Part shown: positions 50,701 through 64,000 of the stretch, piece after piece
How the letters are laid out: each line of letters begins with the position of its first letter
Position numbering within the stretch: the first letter of the stretch is position 1
NCBI RefSeq assembly: GCF_910591885.1
Contig: NC_063279.1
Location: 14,818,001 to 14,882,000 of the forward strand
Reading direction: 5' to 3'
Source: Bombus terrestris
Taxonomy: Eukaryota > Arthropoda > Insecta > Hymenoptera > Apidae
Length of the DNA stretch: 64,000 bases
Program-made: the position numbers and the translations under genes
Notes under the pieces: generated by a model
Database searches by the model: none
The model's input: the letters and a program-made list of their open reading frames with translations, nothing else
Told to the model about the DNA's origin: nothing

Positions 50701-53700
50701 TTATAACGTAATACTATATAACGTTATACGTTATAACGTAATACTATATAACGTTATACGTTATACCGTAATAGTATATAACGTTATACGTTATAACGTA
50801 ATACTATATAACGTTATACGTTATAACGTAATACTATATAACGTCATACGTTATACCGTAATAGTATATAAAGTTATACGGTATAACGTAATACTATATA
50901 AGGATATACGTTATAACGTAATACTATATAACGTTACACGTTATAACGTAATACTATATATCGTTACACGTTATAACGTAATACTATATAACGTTATATG
51001 TTATACCGTAATAGTATACAGCGTTATACGTTATAACGTAATACCATATAACGTTATACGTTATAACGTAATACTACATAACGTCATACGCTATACCGGA
51101 ATAGTATACAACGTTATACGATATACCGTAATAGTATACAACGTTATACGTTATAACGCAATACTATATAACGTTATACGTTATACCGTAATAGTTTATA
51201 ACGTTGTACGTTATAACGTAATACTATATACCGTTATACGTTATACCGTAATAGTATACAACGTTATACGTTATAACTCAATACTATATAACGTTATACG
51301 TTATACCATAATAGTATACAACGTTATACGTTATAACGCAATACTATATATCGTTATACGTTATACCGTAATAGTCTACAACATTATACGTTATAATGTA
51401 ATACTATATAACGTTATACGTTATGCTGTAATAGTATATAACGTTATACGTTATAACGTAATACTATATAACGTTTTACGTTATATCGTAATAGTTTATA
51501 ACCTTATACGTTATAATGTAATACTATATAACGTTATACGTTATGCTGTAATAGTATATAACGTTATACGTTATAACGTAATACCATATAACGTTATACA
51601 TTATAACGTAATATTATATAACGTTACACGATATATAGTACTAGTATATAACGTTATACGTTATACCGTAATAGTATACAACGTTATACGTTATAACGTA
51701 ATACTATATAACGTTATACGTTATACCGTAATAGTATACAGCGTTATACGTTTTAACGTAATACTATATAACGATATACGTTATAACGTAATAGTATATA
51801 ACGTTATACGTCATAACATAGTACTATATAACGTTATACGTTATACCGTAATAGAATACAGCGTTATACGTTATAACGTAATACTACATAACGTTGTACG
51901 TTATACCGTCATAGTATATAACGTTATACGTTATAAGGAAATATTGTATAACGTTACACGATGTATAGGATTGGTATATAACGTTATACGTTATGACGCA
52001 GTACTATATAACGTTATACGCTATAACGGAATGCTATATAGCGTTATACGTTATATCGTAATACAATATAACGTTTCACATTGTATAGTATTAGTATATA
52101 ACGTTGTACGTTATAACGTACTACTATATAACGGTATACGTTATACCGTAATAGTATATAACGTCATACGTTATACCGTAATAGTATATAACGTTATACG
52201 TTATAACGTAATACTATATAACGATATACGTTATAACGTAATAGTATATAACCTTATACGTTATAACGTAATACTACATAACGTTGTACGTTATACCGTC
52301 ATAGTATATAACGTTATACGTTATAACGAAATATTGTATAACATTACACGATGTATAGGATTGGTATATAACGTTATACGTTATGACGCAGTACTATATA
52401 ACGTTATACGTTGTAACGGAATGCTATATAGCGTTATACGTTATATCGTAATACAATATAACGTTTCACATTGTATAGTATTAGTATATCACGTTGTACG
52501 TTATAACGTAATACAAATAACGGTATACGTTATGCCGTAATAGTATACAACGTTATACGTTATAACGTAATACTATATAACGTTATACGTTATACCGTAA
52601 TAGTATACAGCGTTATACGTTTTAACGTAATACTATATAACGATATACGTTATAACGTAATAGTATATAACGTTATACGTTATAACATAGTACTATATAA
52701 CGTTATACGTTATACCGTAATAGAATACAGCGTTATACGTTATAACGTAATACTACATAACGTTGTACGTTATACCGTCATAGTATATAACGTTATACGT
52801 TACAACGAAATATTGTATAACGTTACACGATGTATAGGATTGGTATATAACGTTATACGTTATGACGCAGTACTATATAACGTTATACGCTATAACGGAA
52901 TGCTATATAGCGTTATACGTTATATCGTAATACAATATAACGTTTCACATTGTATAGTATTAGTATATAACGTTGTACGTTATAACGTACTACTATATAA
53001 CGTTTTACGTTATAACGTAATATTATATAACGTTACACGATATATAGTACTAGTATATAACGTTATACGTTATAACGTAATACTATATAACGATATACGT
53101 TATAACGTAATAGTATATAACCTTATACGTTATAACGTAATACTACATAACGTTGTACGTTATACCGTCATAGTATATAACGTTATACGTTATAACGAAA
53201 TATTGTATAACGTTACACGATGTATAGGATTGGTATATAACGTTATACGTTATGACGCAGTACTATATAACGTTATACGTTGTAACGGAATGCTATATAG
53301 CGTTATACGTTATATCGTAATACAATATAACGTTTCACATTGTATAGTATTAGTATATCACGTTGTACGTTATAACGTAATACAAATAACGGTATACGTT
53401 ATACCGAAATAGTATATAACGTTATACGTTATAACGTACTACTATATAATGTTATACGTTATAACGTAATACTATATAACGTTATATGTTATACCGTAAT
53501 AGTATATAACGTTATACGTTATAACGTAATACTACATAACGTTGTACGTTATACCGTCATAGTATATAACGTTATACGTTATAACGAAATATTGTATAAC
53601 GTTACACGATGTATAGGATTGGTATATAACGTTATACGTTATGACGCAGTACTATATAACGTTATACGTTGTAACGGAATGCTATATAGCGTTATACGTT

Positions 53701-56621
53701 ATATCGTAATACAATATAACGTTTCACATTGTATAGTATTAGTATATCACGTTGTACGTTATAACGTAATACAAATAACGGAATACGTTATGCCGTAATA
53801 GTATACAACGTTATACGTTATAACGTAATACTATATAACGTTATACGTTATACCGTAATAGTATACAGCGTTATACGTTTTAACGTAATACTATATAACG
53901 ATATACGTTATAACGTAATAGTATATAACGTTATACGTTATAACATAGTACTATATAACGTTATACGTTATACCGTAATAGAATACAGCGTTATACGTTA
54001 TAACGTAATACTACATAACGTTGTACGTTATACCGTCATAGTATATAACGTTATACGTTATAACGAAATATTGTATAACGTTACACGATGTATAGGATTG
54101 GTATATAACGTTATACGTTATGACGCAGTACTATATAACGTTATACGCTATAACGGAATGCTATATAGCGTTATACGTTATATCGTAATACAATATAACG
54201 TTTCACATTGTATAGTATTAGTATATAACGTTGTACGTTATAACGTACTACTATATAACGTTTTACGTTATAACGTAATATTATATAACGTTACACGATA
54301 TATAGTACTAGTATATAACGTTATACGTTATAACGTAATACTATATAACGATATACGTTATAACGTAATAGTATATAACCTTATACGTTATAACGTAATA
54401 CTACATAACGTTGTACGTTATACCGTCATAGTATATAACGTTATACGTTATAACGAAATATTGTATAACGTTACACGATGTATAGGATTGGTATATAACG
54501 TTATACGTTATGACGCAGTACTATATAACGTTATACGTTGTAACGGAATGCTATATAGCGTTATACGTTATATCGTAATACAATATAACGTTTCACATTG
54601 TGTAGTATTAGTATATCACGTTGTACGTTATAACGTAATACAAATAACGGTATACGTTATACCGAAATAGTATATAACGTTATACGTTATAACGTACTAC
54701 TATATAACGTTATACGTTATAACGTAATACTATATAACGTTATATGTTATACCGTAATAGTATATAACGTTATACGTTATAACGTAATACTACATAACGT
54801 TGTACGTTATACCGTCATAGTATATAACGTTATACGTTATAACGAAATATTGTATAACGTTACACGATGTATAGGATTGGTATATAACGTTAAACGTTAT
54901 GACGTAATAGTAGACAACGTTATACTTTATAACGTACTACTATATAACGTTATACGTTATAACGTAATACTATATAACGTTATACGTTATACCGTAATAG
55001 TATATAACGTTATACGTTATAACGTAATACTGTATAACGATATACGTTATGACGTAATAGTATATAATGTTATACGTTATAACGTAGTACTATATAACGT
55101 TATACGTTATAACGTAATACTATATAACGTTATACCTCACAACGTAATATTATATAACGTTACACGATATATAGTACTAGTATATAACGTTATACGTTAT
55201 AACGTAATACCATACAACGTTATACGTTATAACGTAATACTATATAACGTTATACGTTATAACGTAATATTATATTTCGTTACACTATATATAGTACTAG
55301 TATATAACGTTATACGTTATAACGTAATACCATATAACGTTATACATTATAACGTAATATTATATAACGTTACACGATATATAGTACTAGTATATAACGT
55401 TATACGTTATACCGTAATAGTATACAACGTTATACGTTATAACGTAATACTATATAACGTTATACGTTATACCGTAATAGTATACAGCGATATACGTTTT
55501 AACGTAATACTATATAACGATATACGTTATAACGTAATAGTATATAACGTTATACGTTATAACATAGTACTATATAACGTTATACGTTATAACGTAATAC
55601 TATATAACGTTATACCTCACAACGTAATATTATATAACGTTACACGATATATAGTAATAGTATATAACGTTATACGTTATAACGTAATACCATACAACGT
55701 TATACGTTATAACGTAATACTATATAACGTTATACGTTATAACGTAATATTATATTTCGTTACACTATATATAGTACTAGTATATATCGTTATACGTTAT
55801 AACGTAATACCATATAACGTTATACATTATAACGTAATATTATATAACGTTACACGATATATAGTACTAGTATATAACGTTATACGTTATACCGTAATAG
55901 TATACAACGTTATACGTTATAACGTTGTACTATATAACGTTATACGTTATAACGTAATACTATATAACGTTATACGTTATAACGTAATACTATATAACGT
56001 TATACGTTATAACGTAATACTATGTAACATTATACGTTAAACCGTAATAGTATACAACGTTATACGTTATAACGTAATAGAATATAACGTTACACGTGGT
56101 ATAGTATTAGTATATAACGTTGTACGTTATAACGTAATACTATATAACGTCGTACGTTATAACGTAATACTATATAACGTTATACGTTATAACGTAATAC
56201 TATGTAACATTATACGTTAAACCGTAATAGTATACAACGTTATACGTTATAACGTAATACAATATAACGTTACACGTGGTATAGTATTAGTATATAACGT
56301 TGTACGTTATAACGTAATACTATATAACGTTATACGTTATACCGTAATAGTATACAGCGTTATACGTTATAACGCAATACCATATAACGTTATACGTTAT
56401 AACGTAATACTACATAACGTTGTACGTTATACCGTCATAGTATATAACGTTATACGGTATAACGAAATATTGTAGAACGTTACACGATGTATAGGATTGG
56501 TATATAACGTTATACGTTATGACGCAGTACTATATAACGTTATACGTTATAACGGAATGCTATATAGCGTTATACGTTATATCGTAATACAATATAACGT
56601 TTCACATTGTATAGTATTAGT
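32731..56621. repeat. 30-bp satellite, mainly C-type block
   Basis: Monomers read ATAACGTTAT, ACGTTATAAC, GTAATACTAT and commonly alternate with ACGTTATACC, GTAATAGTAT forms, giving a 60-bp dimer texture. An A-type segment intervenes at about 33146-34380 and duplicates 31651-32730 (offset 1500, then 1648). Larger internal duplications and a 42-monomer higher-order repeat are described under findings. All long open frames in this interval (262 to 1199 codons) are decapeptide repeats around YNVIRYNVIL in the single stop-free frame. No unique sequence was seen. Confidence 0.95.
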
Positions 56622-56625
56622 ATAT
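56622..56625. other. ATAT target-site duplication, left
   Basis: ATAT before the TG of the insertion at 56626 is repeated directly after its CA at 59508-59511. Joining the flanks with one copy gives an ordinary satellite monomer (TTAGTATATAACGTTGTACG). Confidence 0.8.
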
Positions 56626-58610
56626 TGTTACGTTTGGCTATCCAAATTTTGAAATTTTAAACAGTGTAGTAGTCGCTGCCACCAGAAACAGTCTAAGGAC
56701 TGTTTCAATTAGATATTTCTTGTTAGATTAGGTAGCGTGGATTGGTGTTTAGGCCACTGGTCAACGATCTCCACGTTTCGGCTAACCTGCTATGCGCAGG
56801 GATACTAGCACGGGAGAGGATAGTTTCGAATAAACAATTATATTATAAATAATTATTACTGGCGGAATTAATGACGAATTATACTAATTATAGATATTAT
56901 TTATTATTATAATTATTAATTATTAATAATAATTAAAAGTTGACTCACCTCACGTTGGCCTCCGCTGGGGTGATTCCGGTTTTACAAAGATTGACACTTC
57001 TATAATTTTTGTTTTAATCTTTATTTGACTTGAACAGTGTAAACAACAGTGTGTCCGGACGTGTTTAACAATTTGAAATTCTAACACAAAAACTTGAGCC
57101 AACTATTGTTTTAATTCTAACTGACTAATAACAATTATTTTATAATTCGAACTGACTAATAACATTTATATCTCGTAACTCTTAAACTTCAACTGGAACG
57201 AACAATTATTCTCTAATCCTAACTTAAATGCTCATTAAATCAACTGAACGAACTGATATCAGACTCACTCAAATTCAATTGAACGACTAATATCAACTAT
57301 CTGCTTATTCTACCGAAACGAGCCGATTCAACTAATATCGATTATTCTCTTATTTTAACTGAACCACTAACAATTAATCGCTAACGCTAACGCTAACAAC
57401 TAATCTATTCTATTTTCGCTAAATTCTACTGAACGCTAACAATTATTCTTTGCTATTCCTTTATTCGACTGACACGCTAACAATTACTCTCTTTATTTTC
57501 ACTAAATTCTCCCGAACGCTAACAATTAATCTTACTCTATTCTTTTATTCAACTGACCCGCTAACAATTACTCTCTCTATTCCTTTATTCAACTGACCCG
57601 CTAACACTCTCTGACTATATTGGAACTGGTAACGATTACTCTCTTTTGAATTGTGTCGCTACGCTTTTTATAATGACATCCCCAATGGGATGACAGTCAC
57701 GTGACAGTTCATTCCGGCGGGAATCGCAATGCTGCAGGTTTTTAGAGTTTCCATGAGAGAACGTGGATTTTGATGATTACAGGTTATGTTGAGTCATGAA
57801 CACAAAAGCGTCCGCGCCTGTGCGAACTGTGTGAGTATGTGTTTTTAGTATTCTATCTCGTTTCGCATGTTGTTTGTTTCCTTAAACTTGTGAATTTGTT
57901 TTAGCGCAAGAGGAGGAAGATATGTGAATGGTACCAGATGACGTGATCGACGTGCGTGTGTGAATATGTGCAAAGGATGATGCTGAAGGGGCGGTTTTCC
58001 ATCCAAATAGGCACAGTGGCACGTTCGTTGGCGTCGTGTCCTGATGATCTTTTGACAATTTGGTTTTATTTGACAATATGAGATATATTTTGCTCCTTGT
58101 AGATTTATATGTCCATATTTGCTATATATTAAATCGTGTATATTTTATATTACTTTCTTGTTATTAGGTTATTAGTTGTGTAACTCCAGTTTCTGATCTA
58201 TGGAAAGTGGTGAAACGTCTTCACGAAATACAATTTCATTCGTTTTCCTCCCTTGCATTGGCACGCTGTGAGTAGTGTCGACTTCCAAATGAGGTTTATG
58301 CATCTTGATTATTATGCGTTTAATGATAGATACGGAGGTATCTTTATCAGAGGTTCCCATGCGGACTGTCTCGGTGTGTATCTTGTTATGATTTCTTTTA
58401 TTTAGTTCATCCTGCTTCTTTCGTGTTTTATTCACTGCATATGATATTTCAGTGCAAGAAGAAGAAGAATTGTAAAGAATCCGTAAGTGGCCCTAGAAGA
58501 CGCAGTCATCGTGTGAGGTGTTGTCGGCAGGAACGAAGAGTCGAAGTTGTTGAAGAAGTCGTGTGACATTTGTATTGTTTCTGGTTATATACAACGCTAT
58601 TTCACATATC

Positions 58611-58653
<43 letters not shown>

Positions 58654-58983
58654 CTATATTATTATATATTATTATATTAAATCTTCAGTTGGTTTAGTTG
58701 AATGTTCAGTAATGTAATTTTCACAAGGTGGTTTTGTATATTAGATGAGTAGTTGTTCGATATAATAATATGTGTATATATATATACATTTCACAATGTA
58801 ATTTTCCATTATGTAAAATATATATATGCATATGTATATGTGCGTGTATTGTTATTCTCATTGCTTCTCGGATCGTTAATTGGTTGAATATTCCATAATG
58901 TAGATTTCGTATATAATTCTCTGGGTTCGTAGAAATGTAATTCTATATATTTATTTCTTTGCGTTTTAATGGTTTAATAACGT

Positions 58984-59017
<34 letters not shown>

Positions 59018-59507
59018 GTATATTATGAATTTTTCCCAAAGATACGCGTACGCATGTGTATATCTATATGTGTGTGTGTCGCAGAGCAATCTTGTATACA
59101 ATTTTCACTTTTATTAGAATGCTGATGTAGTGTAGTATGTTTTATTTCTTTTACATTTTATTAGATTACCAATTATTCAGATTCACGAAGTAGGTCACAC
59201 ACACAGATATGCATACACGTGTGTGTATATACATGTGTTTTCGCAGAGAAATCTCATACATTTGAATCGCGGCTTGTTTTATTTATTTGTTCATTTAATT
59301 ATTTCATTTTATTTGTATTTTATATGCCATTGCTGATTGGTTGTAGTGTTTCTTCTTATTGATTCATTTATTTCATTTTGATTGACAGTCGTATAATTCT
59401 TTTTATTTTGATTGGTTAGTTATTAGTTAATTTATTATTATTGGTCGTGCTTAATTATTCATAAGTTATTGATTCGTGGCGTCACGTGCGGACCGCGGGA
59501 CGTGACA
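56626..59507. mobile_element. LTR-like insertion in the satellite, 2882 bp
   Basis: Begins TGTTACG and ends CGTGACA (6 of 7 inverted match, TG...CA), flanked by a perfect 4-bp target duplication ATAT. These are the features of a solo LTR or a non-coding LTR-type element integrated by a Ty3/gypsy-like integrase. The content is non-coding. A degenerate repeat region at about 57100-57620 has units containing AACTGA and CGCTAACAATTA, followed by AT-rich sequence with (TA)n runs at 58618-58650 and about 58995-59015. Minus-strand frames at 57882-58076 and 58172-58435 have no recognised similarity. At 2.9 kb it would be long for a solo LTR, and no internal direct repeat of the ends was found. Confidence 0.6.
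57100..57620. repeat. Degenerate tandem repeat within the insertion
   Basis: Imperfect units built on TTCAACTGAC(C/A)CGCTAACAATTACTCTCT and AACTGACTAATAACA recur roughly every 40-70 bp with much divergence. The units are non-coding. Confidence 0.55.
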
Positions 59508-62500
59508 ATATAACGTTGTACGTTATAACGTAATACTATATAACGTCGTACGTTATACCGTAATAGTATATAACGTTATATGTTATAACGTAATACTATA
59601 TTACGCTTTACGTTATCACGTAATATTATATAACGTTACACGATATATAGTACTAGTATATAACGTTATACGTTATACCATAATAGTATACAACGTTATA
59701 CGTTATAACGCAATACAATATAACGTTATACGTTATACCGTAATAGTTTATAACGTTATACGTTATAATGTAATACTATATAACGTTATACGTTATGCTG
59801 TAATAGTATATAACGTTATACGTTATGCTGTAATAGTATATAACGTTATACGTTATAACGTAATACTATATAACGTCGTACGTTATAACACAATACTATA
59901 TAACGTTATACGTTATACCGTAATAGTATACAACGTCATACGTTATAACGCAATACTATATAACGTTATACGTTATACCGTAATAGTTTATAACGTTATA
60001 CGTTATAAAGTAATACTATATAACGTTATGCGTTATGCTGTAATAGTATATAACGTTATACGTTATAACGTAATACTATATAACGTTATACGTTATAAGG
60101 TAATATTATATAACGTTATACGTTATACCGTAATAGTATACAGCGTTATACGTTATAACGTAATACTACATAACGTTGTACGTTATACCGTCATAGTATA
60201 TAACGTTATACGTTATAACGAAATATTGTATAACGTTACACGATGTATAGGATTGGTATATAACGTTATACGTTATGACGCAGTACTATATAACGTTATA
60301 CGTTATAACGGAATGCTATATAGCGTTATACGTTATATCGTAATACAATATAACGTTTCACATTGTATAGTATTAGTATATAACGTTGTACGTTATAACG
60401 TAATACTACATAACGGTATACGTTATACCCTAATAGTATATAACGTCATACGTTATACCGTAATAGTATGTAACGTTATACGTTATAACGTAATACTATA
60501 TAACGATATACGTTATAACGTAATCCTATATAACGTTATACGTTATAACGTAGTACTATATAACGTTATACGTTATAACGTAATACTATATTACGTTTTA
60601 CGTTATCACGTAATATTATATAACGTTACACGATATATAGTACTAGTATATAACGTTATACGTTATACCATAATAGTATACAACGTTATACGCTATAACG
60701 TAGTACTATATAACGTTATACGTTATACGGTCATAGTATATAACGTTATACGTTATAACGAAATATTGCATAAAGTTACACGAAGTATAGGATTGGTATA
60801 TAACGTTATACGTTATGACGTAATAGTAGACAACGTTATACTTTATAAAGCACTACTATTTAACGTTATACGTTATAACGCAATACTATATAACGTTATA
60901 CGTTATACCGTAATAGTATATAACGTTATACGTTATACCGTCATAGTATATAACGTTATACGTTATAACGAAATATTGTATAACGTTACACGATGTACGG
61001 TACTAGTATATAACGTTATACGTTATAACGTAATATTATATAACGTTACACGGTATATAGTACTAGTATAGAACGTTATACGTTATACCGTAATAGTATA
61101 CAACGTTATACGTTATAACGTAGTACTATATAACGTTATACGTTATAACGTAATACTATATAACGTTATACGTTATACCGTAATAGTATACAGCGTTATA
61201 CGTTATAACGTAATACTACATAACGTTGTACGTTATACCGTCATAGTATATAACGTTATACGTTATAACGAAATATTGTATAACGTTACACGATGTATAG
61301 GATTGGTATATAACGTTATACGTTATGACGCAGTACTATATAACGTTATACGTTATAACGGAATGCTATATAGCGTTATACGTTATATCGTAATACAATA
61401 TAACGTTTCACATTGTATAGTATTAGTATATAACGTTGTACGTTATAACGTAATACTACATAACGGTATACATTATACCCTAATAGTATATAACGTCATA
61501 CGTTATACCGTAATAGTATATAACGTTATACGTTATAACGTAATACTATATAACGATATACGTTATAACGTAATACTATATAACGATATACGTTATAACG
61601 TAATACTATATAACGTTATACGTTATAACGTAGTACTATATAACGTTATACGTTATAACGTAATACTATATTACGTTTTACGTTATCACGTAATATTATA
61701 TAACGTTACACGATATATAGTACTAGTATATAACGTTATACGCTATACCATAATAGTATACAACGTTATACGCTATAACGTAATACTATATAACGTTATA
61801 CGTTATAACGTAATACTACATAACGTTATACGTTATACGGTCATAGTATATAACGTTATACGTTATAACGAAATATTGCATAAAGTTACACCAAGTATAG
61901 GATTGGTATATAACGTTATACGTTATGACGTAATAGTAGACAACGTTATACTTTATAACGCACTACTATTTAACGTTATACGTTATAACGCAATACTATA
62001 TAACGTTATACGATATACCGTAATAGTATATAACGTTATACGTTATACCATAATAGTATACAACTTTATACGTTACAAGGTAGTACTATATAACGTTATA
62101 CGTTATAACGTAATACTATATACCGTCGTACGTTATAACGTAATACTATATAACGTTATACGTTATACCGTAATAGTACACAACGTTATACGTTATACCG
62201 TAATAGTATATAACGTTATACGTTATAACGTACTACTATATAACGTTATACGTTATAACGTAATACCATATAACGTTATACGTTATAACGTAATACTATA
62301 TACCGTCGTACGTTATAACGTAATACTATATAACGATATACGTTATAACGTAATAGTATATAACCTTATACGTTATAACGTAATACTACATAACGTTGTA
62401 CGTTATACCGTCATAGTATATAACGTTATACGTTATAACGAAATATTGTATAACGTTACACGATGTATAGGATTGGTATATAACGTTATACGTTATGACG

Positions 62501-64000
62501 CAGTACTATATAAGGTTATACGTTGTAACGGAATGCTATATAGCGTTATACGTTATATCGTAATACAATATAACGTTTCACATTGTATAGTATTAGTATA
62601 TCACGTTGTACGTTATAACGTAATACAAATAACGGTATACGTTATACCGAAATAGTATATAACGTTATACGTTATAACGTACTACTATATAACGTTATAC
62701 GTTATAACGTAATACTATATAACGTTATATGTTATACCGTAATAGTATATAACGTTATACGTTATAACGTAATACTACATAACGTTGTACGTTATACCGT
62801 CATAGTATATAACGTTATACGATATAACGAAATATTGTATAAGGTTACACGATGTATAGGATTGGTATATAACGTTATACGTTATGACGCAGTACTATAT
62901 AACGTTATACGTTGTAACGGAATGATATATAGCGTTATACGTTATATCGTAATACAATATAACGTTTCACATTGTATAGTATTAGTATATAACGTTGTAC
63001 GTTATAACGTAATACTACATAACGGTATACGTTATACCGAAATAGTATATAACGTTATACGTTATAACGTACTACTATATAACGTTTTCCGTTATAACGT
63101 AATATTATATAACGTTACACGATATATAGTACTAGTACATAACGTTATACGTTATACCATAATAGTATACAACGTTATACGTTATAACGCAATACCGTAT
63201 AACGTTATACGTTATAACGTAATACTACATAACGTTGTACGTTATACCGTCATAGTATATAACGTTATACGTTATAACGAAATATTGTATAACGTTACAC
63301 GATGTATAGGATTGGTATATAACGTTATACGTTATGACGTAATAGTAGACAACGTTATACTTTATAACGTACTACTATATAACGTTATACGTTATAACGT
63401 AATACTATATAACGTTATACGTTATACCGTAATAGTATATAACGTTATACGTTATAACGTAATACTGTATAACGATATACGTTATACCGTAATAGTATAT
63501 AACGTTATACGTTATAACGTAATACTGTATAACGATATACGTTATAACGTAATAGTATATAACGTTATATGTTATAACGTAATACTATATTACGCTTTAC
63601 GTTATCACGTAATATTATATAACGTTACACGATATATAGTACTAGTATATAACGTTATACGTTATACCATAATAGTATACAACGTTATACGTTATAACGC
63701 AATACAATATAACGTTATACGTTATACCGTAATAGTTTATAACGTTATACGTTATAATGTAATACTATATAACGTTATACGTTATGCTGTAATAGTATAC
63801 AACGTTATACGTTATGCTGTAATAGTATATAACGTTATACGTTATAACGTAATACTATATAACGTCGTACGTTATAACACAATACTATATAACGTTATAC
63901 GTTATACCGTAATAGTATACAACGTCATACGTTATAACGCAATACTATATAACGTTATACGTTATACCGTAATAGTTTATAACGTTATACGTTATAATGT
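59508..64000. repeat. 30-bp satellite, C-type block, continues past window end
   Basis: The same C-type monomers resume in phase after the 2882-bp insertion. The segment around 59581 (variant TACTATATTACGCTTTACG) recurs at about 63570, an offset of about 3989 bp (133 monomers minus one base), so a near-4-kb repeat unit is suggested. The marker CGATGTATAGGATTGG occurs at 60241, 61291, 62461 and about 62850. Confidence 0.94.

Noticed and set aside
3463..56040. Very long plus-strand open frames (262-1199 codons) of decapeptide repeats
   Set aside because: They follow from a 30-bp satellite with one stop-free frame. There is no composition change, start context or conserved domain, and 1-bp-deleted monomers end them. 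Several use non-ATG starts.
28974..56621. CRISPR-like regular 30-bp repetition
   Set aside because: Repeats are directly contiguous without spacers, in a eukaryotic intron/exon context, with no cas genes.
57882..58435. Two minus-strand frames (64 and 87 codons) in the 2.9-kb insertion
   Set aside because: Short, no recognised similarity, and not supported by neighbouring coding content.

Overview
The window is eukaryotic, almost certainly insect and most likely hymenopteran. The basis is two spliced, AT-rich-intron genes encoding insect-like ribosomal protein S6 and importin-11, piggyBac, Ty3/gypsy and R1-clade transposable elements, and very AT-rich DNA. The species assignment is inference. 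About 41 kb of the 64 kb is one 30-bp satellite.

Layout. 1-6018: satellite, first an 'A-type' block (1 to about 3220), then a 'B-type' block (about 3221-6018) with a 510-bp (17-monomer) higher-order repeat. 6019-7012: 5'-truncated R1-clade non-LTR retrotransposon. 7013-7787: mostly featureless, with a tRNA-like T-arm. 7788-12949 (minus): RpS6, five coding exons. One intron carries a 1142-bp internally deleted piggyBac element with perfect TTAA-anchored 14-bp inverted ends. Another carries a second, decayed piggyBac transposase. About 12950-13773: shared upstream region between RpS6 and the divergently transcribed importin-11 gene. 13778-28969 (plus): fourteen coding exons of IPO11. Its intron 15474-27143 holds an 11.5-kb LTR-int-LTR-int-LTR Ty3/gypsy tandem dimer (15537-27054). 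28970-64000: satellite again. It begins inside an IPO11 coding exon, so the last ~180 residues of IPO11 are not in the window. It is interrupted once, at 56626-59507, by a 2882-bp LTR-like insertion with a 4-bp ATAT target duplication.

How the parts relate. The two housekeeping genes form a 23-kb island embedded in satellite, with near-identical A-type monomers on both sides. RpS6 appears complete and intact (251 codons, consensus splice sites, TOP-like leader). IPO11 is intact up to the abrupt satellite junction. That junction is either a real disruption or an assembly join and is the most consequential point to check. No transposon here encodes an intact enzyme.

The very long open frames in the satellite (up to 1199 codons of a 10-residue repeat) follow from a 30-bp period with one stop-free frame and are not annotated as genes. 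The satellite itself is unusual. Every G of the consensus sits in a CpG, a 14-bp core with flanking palindromes is held nearly constant while the rest varies, and several levels of higher-order repeat can be read directly.
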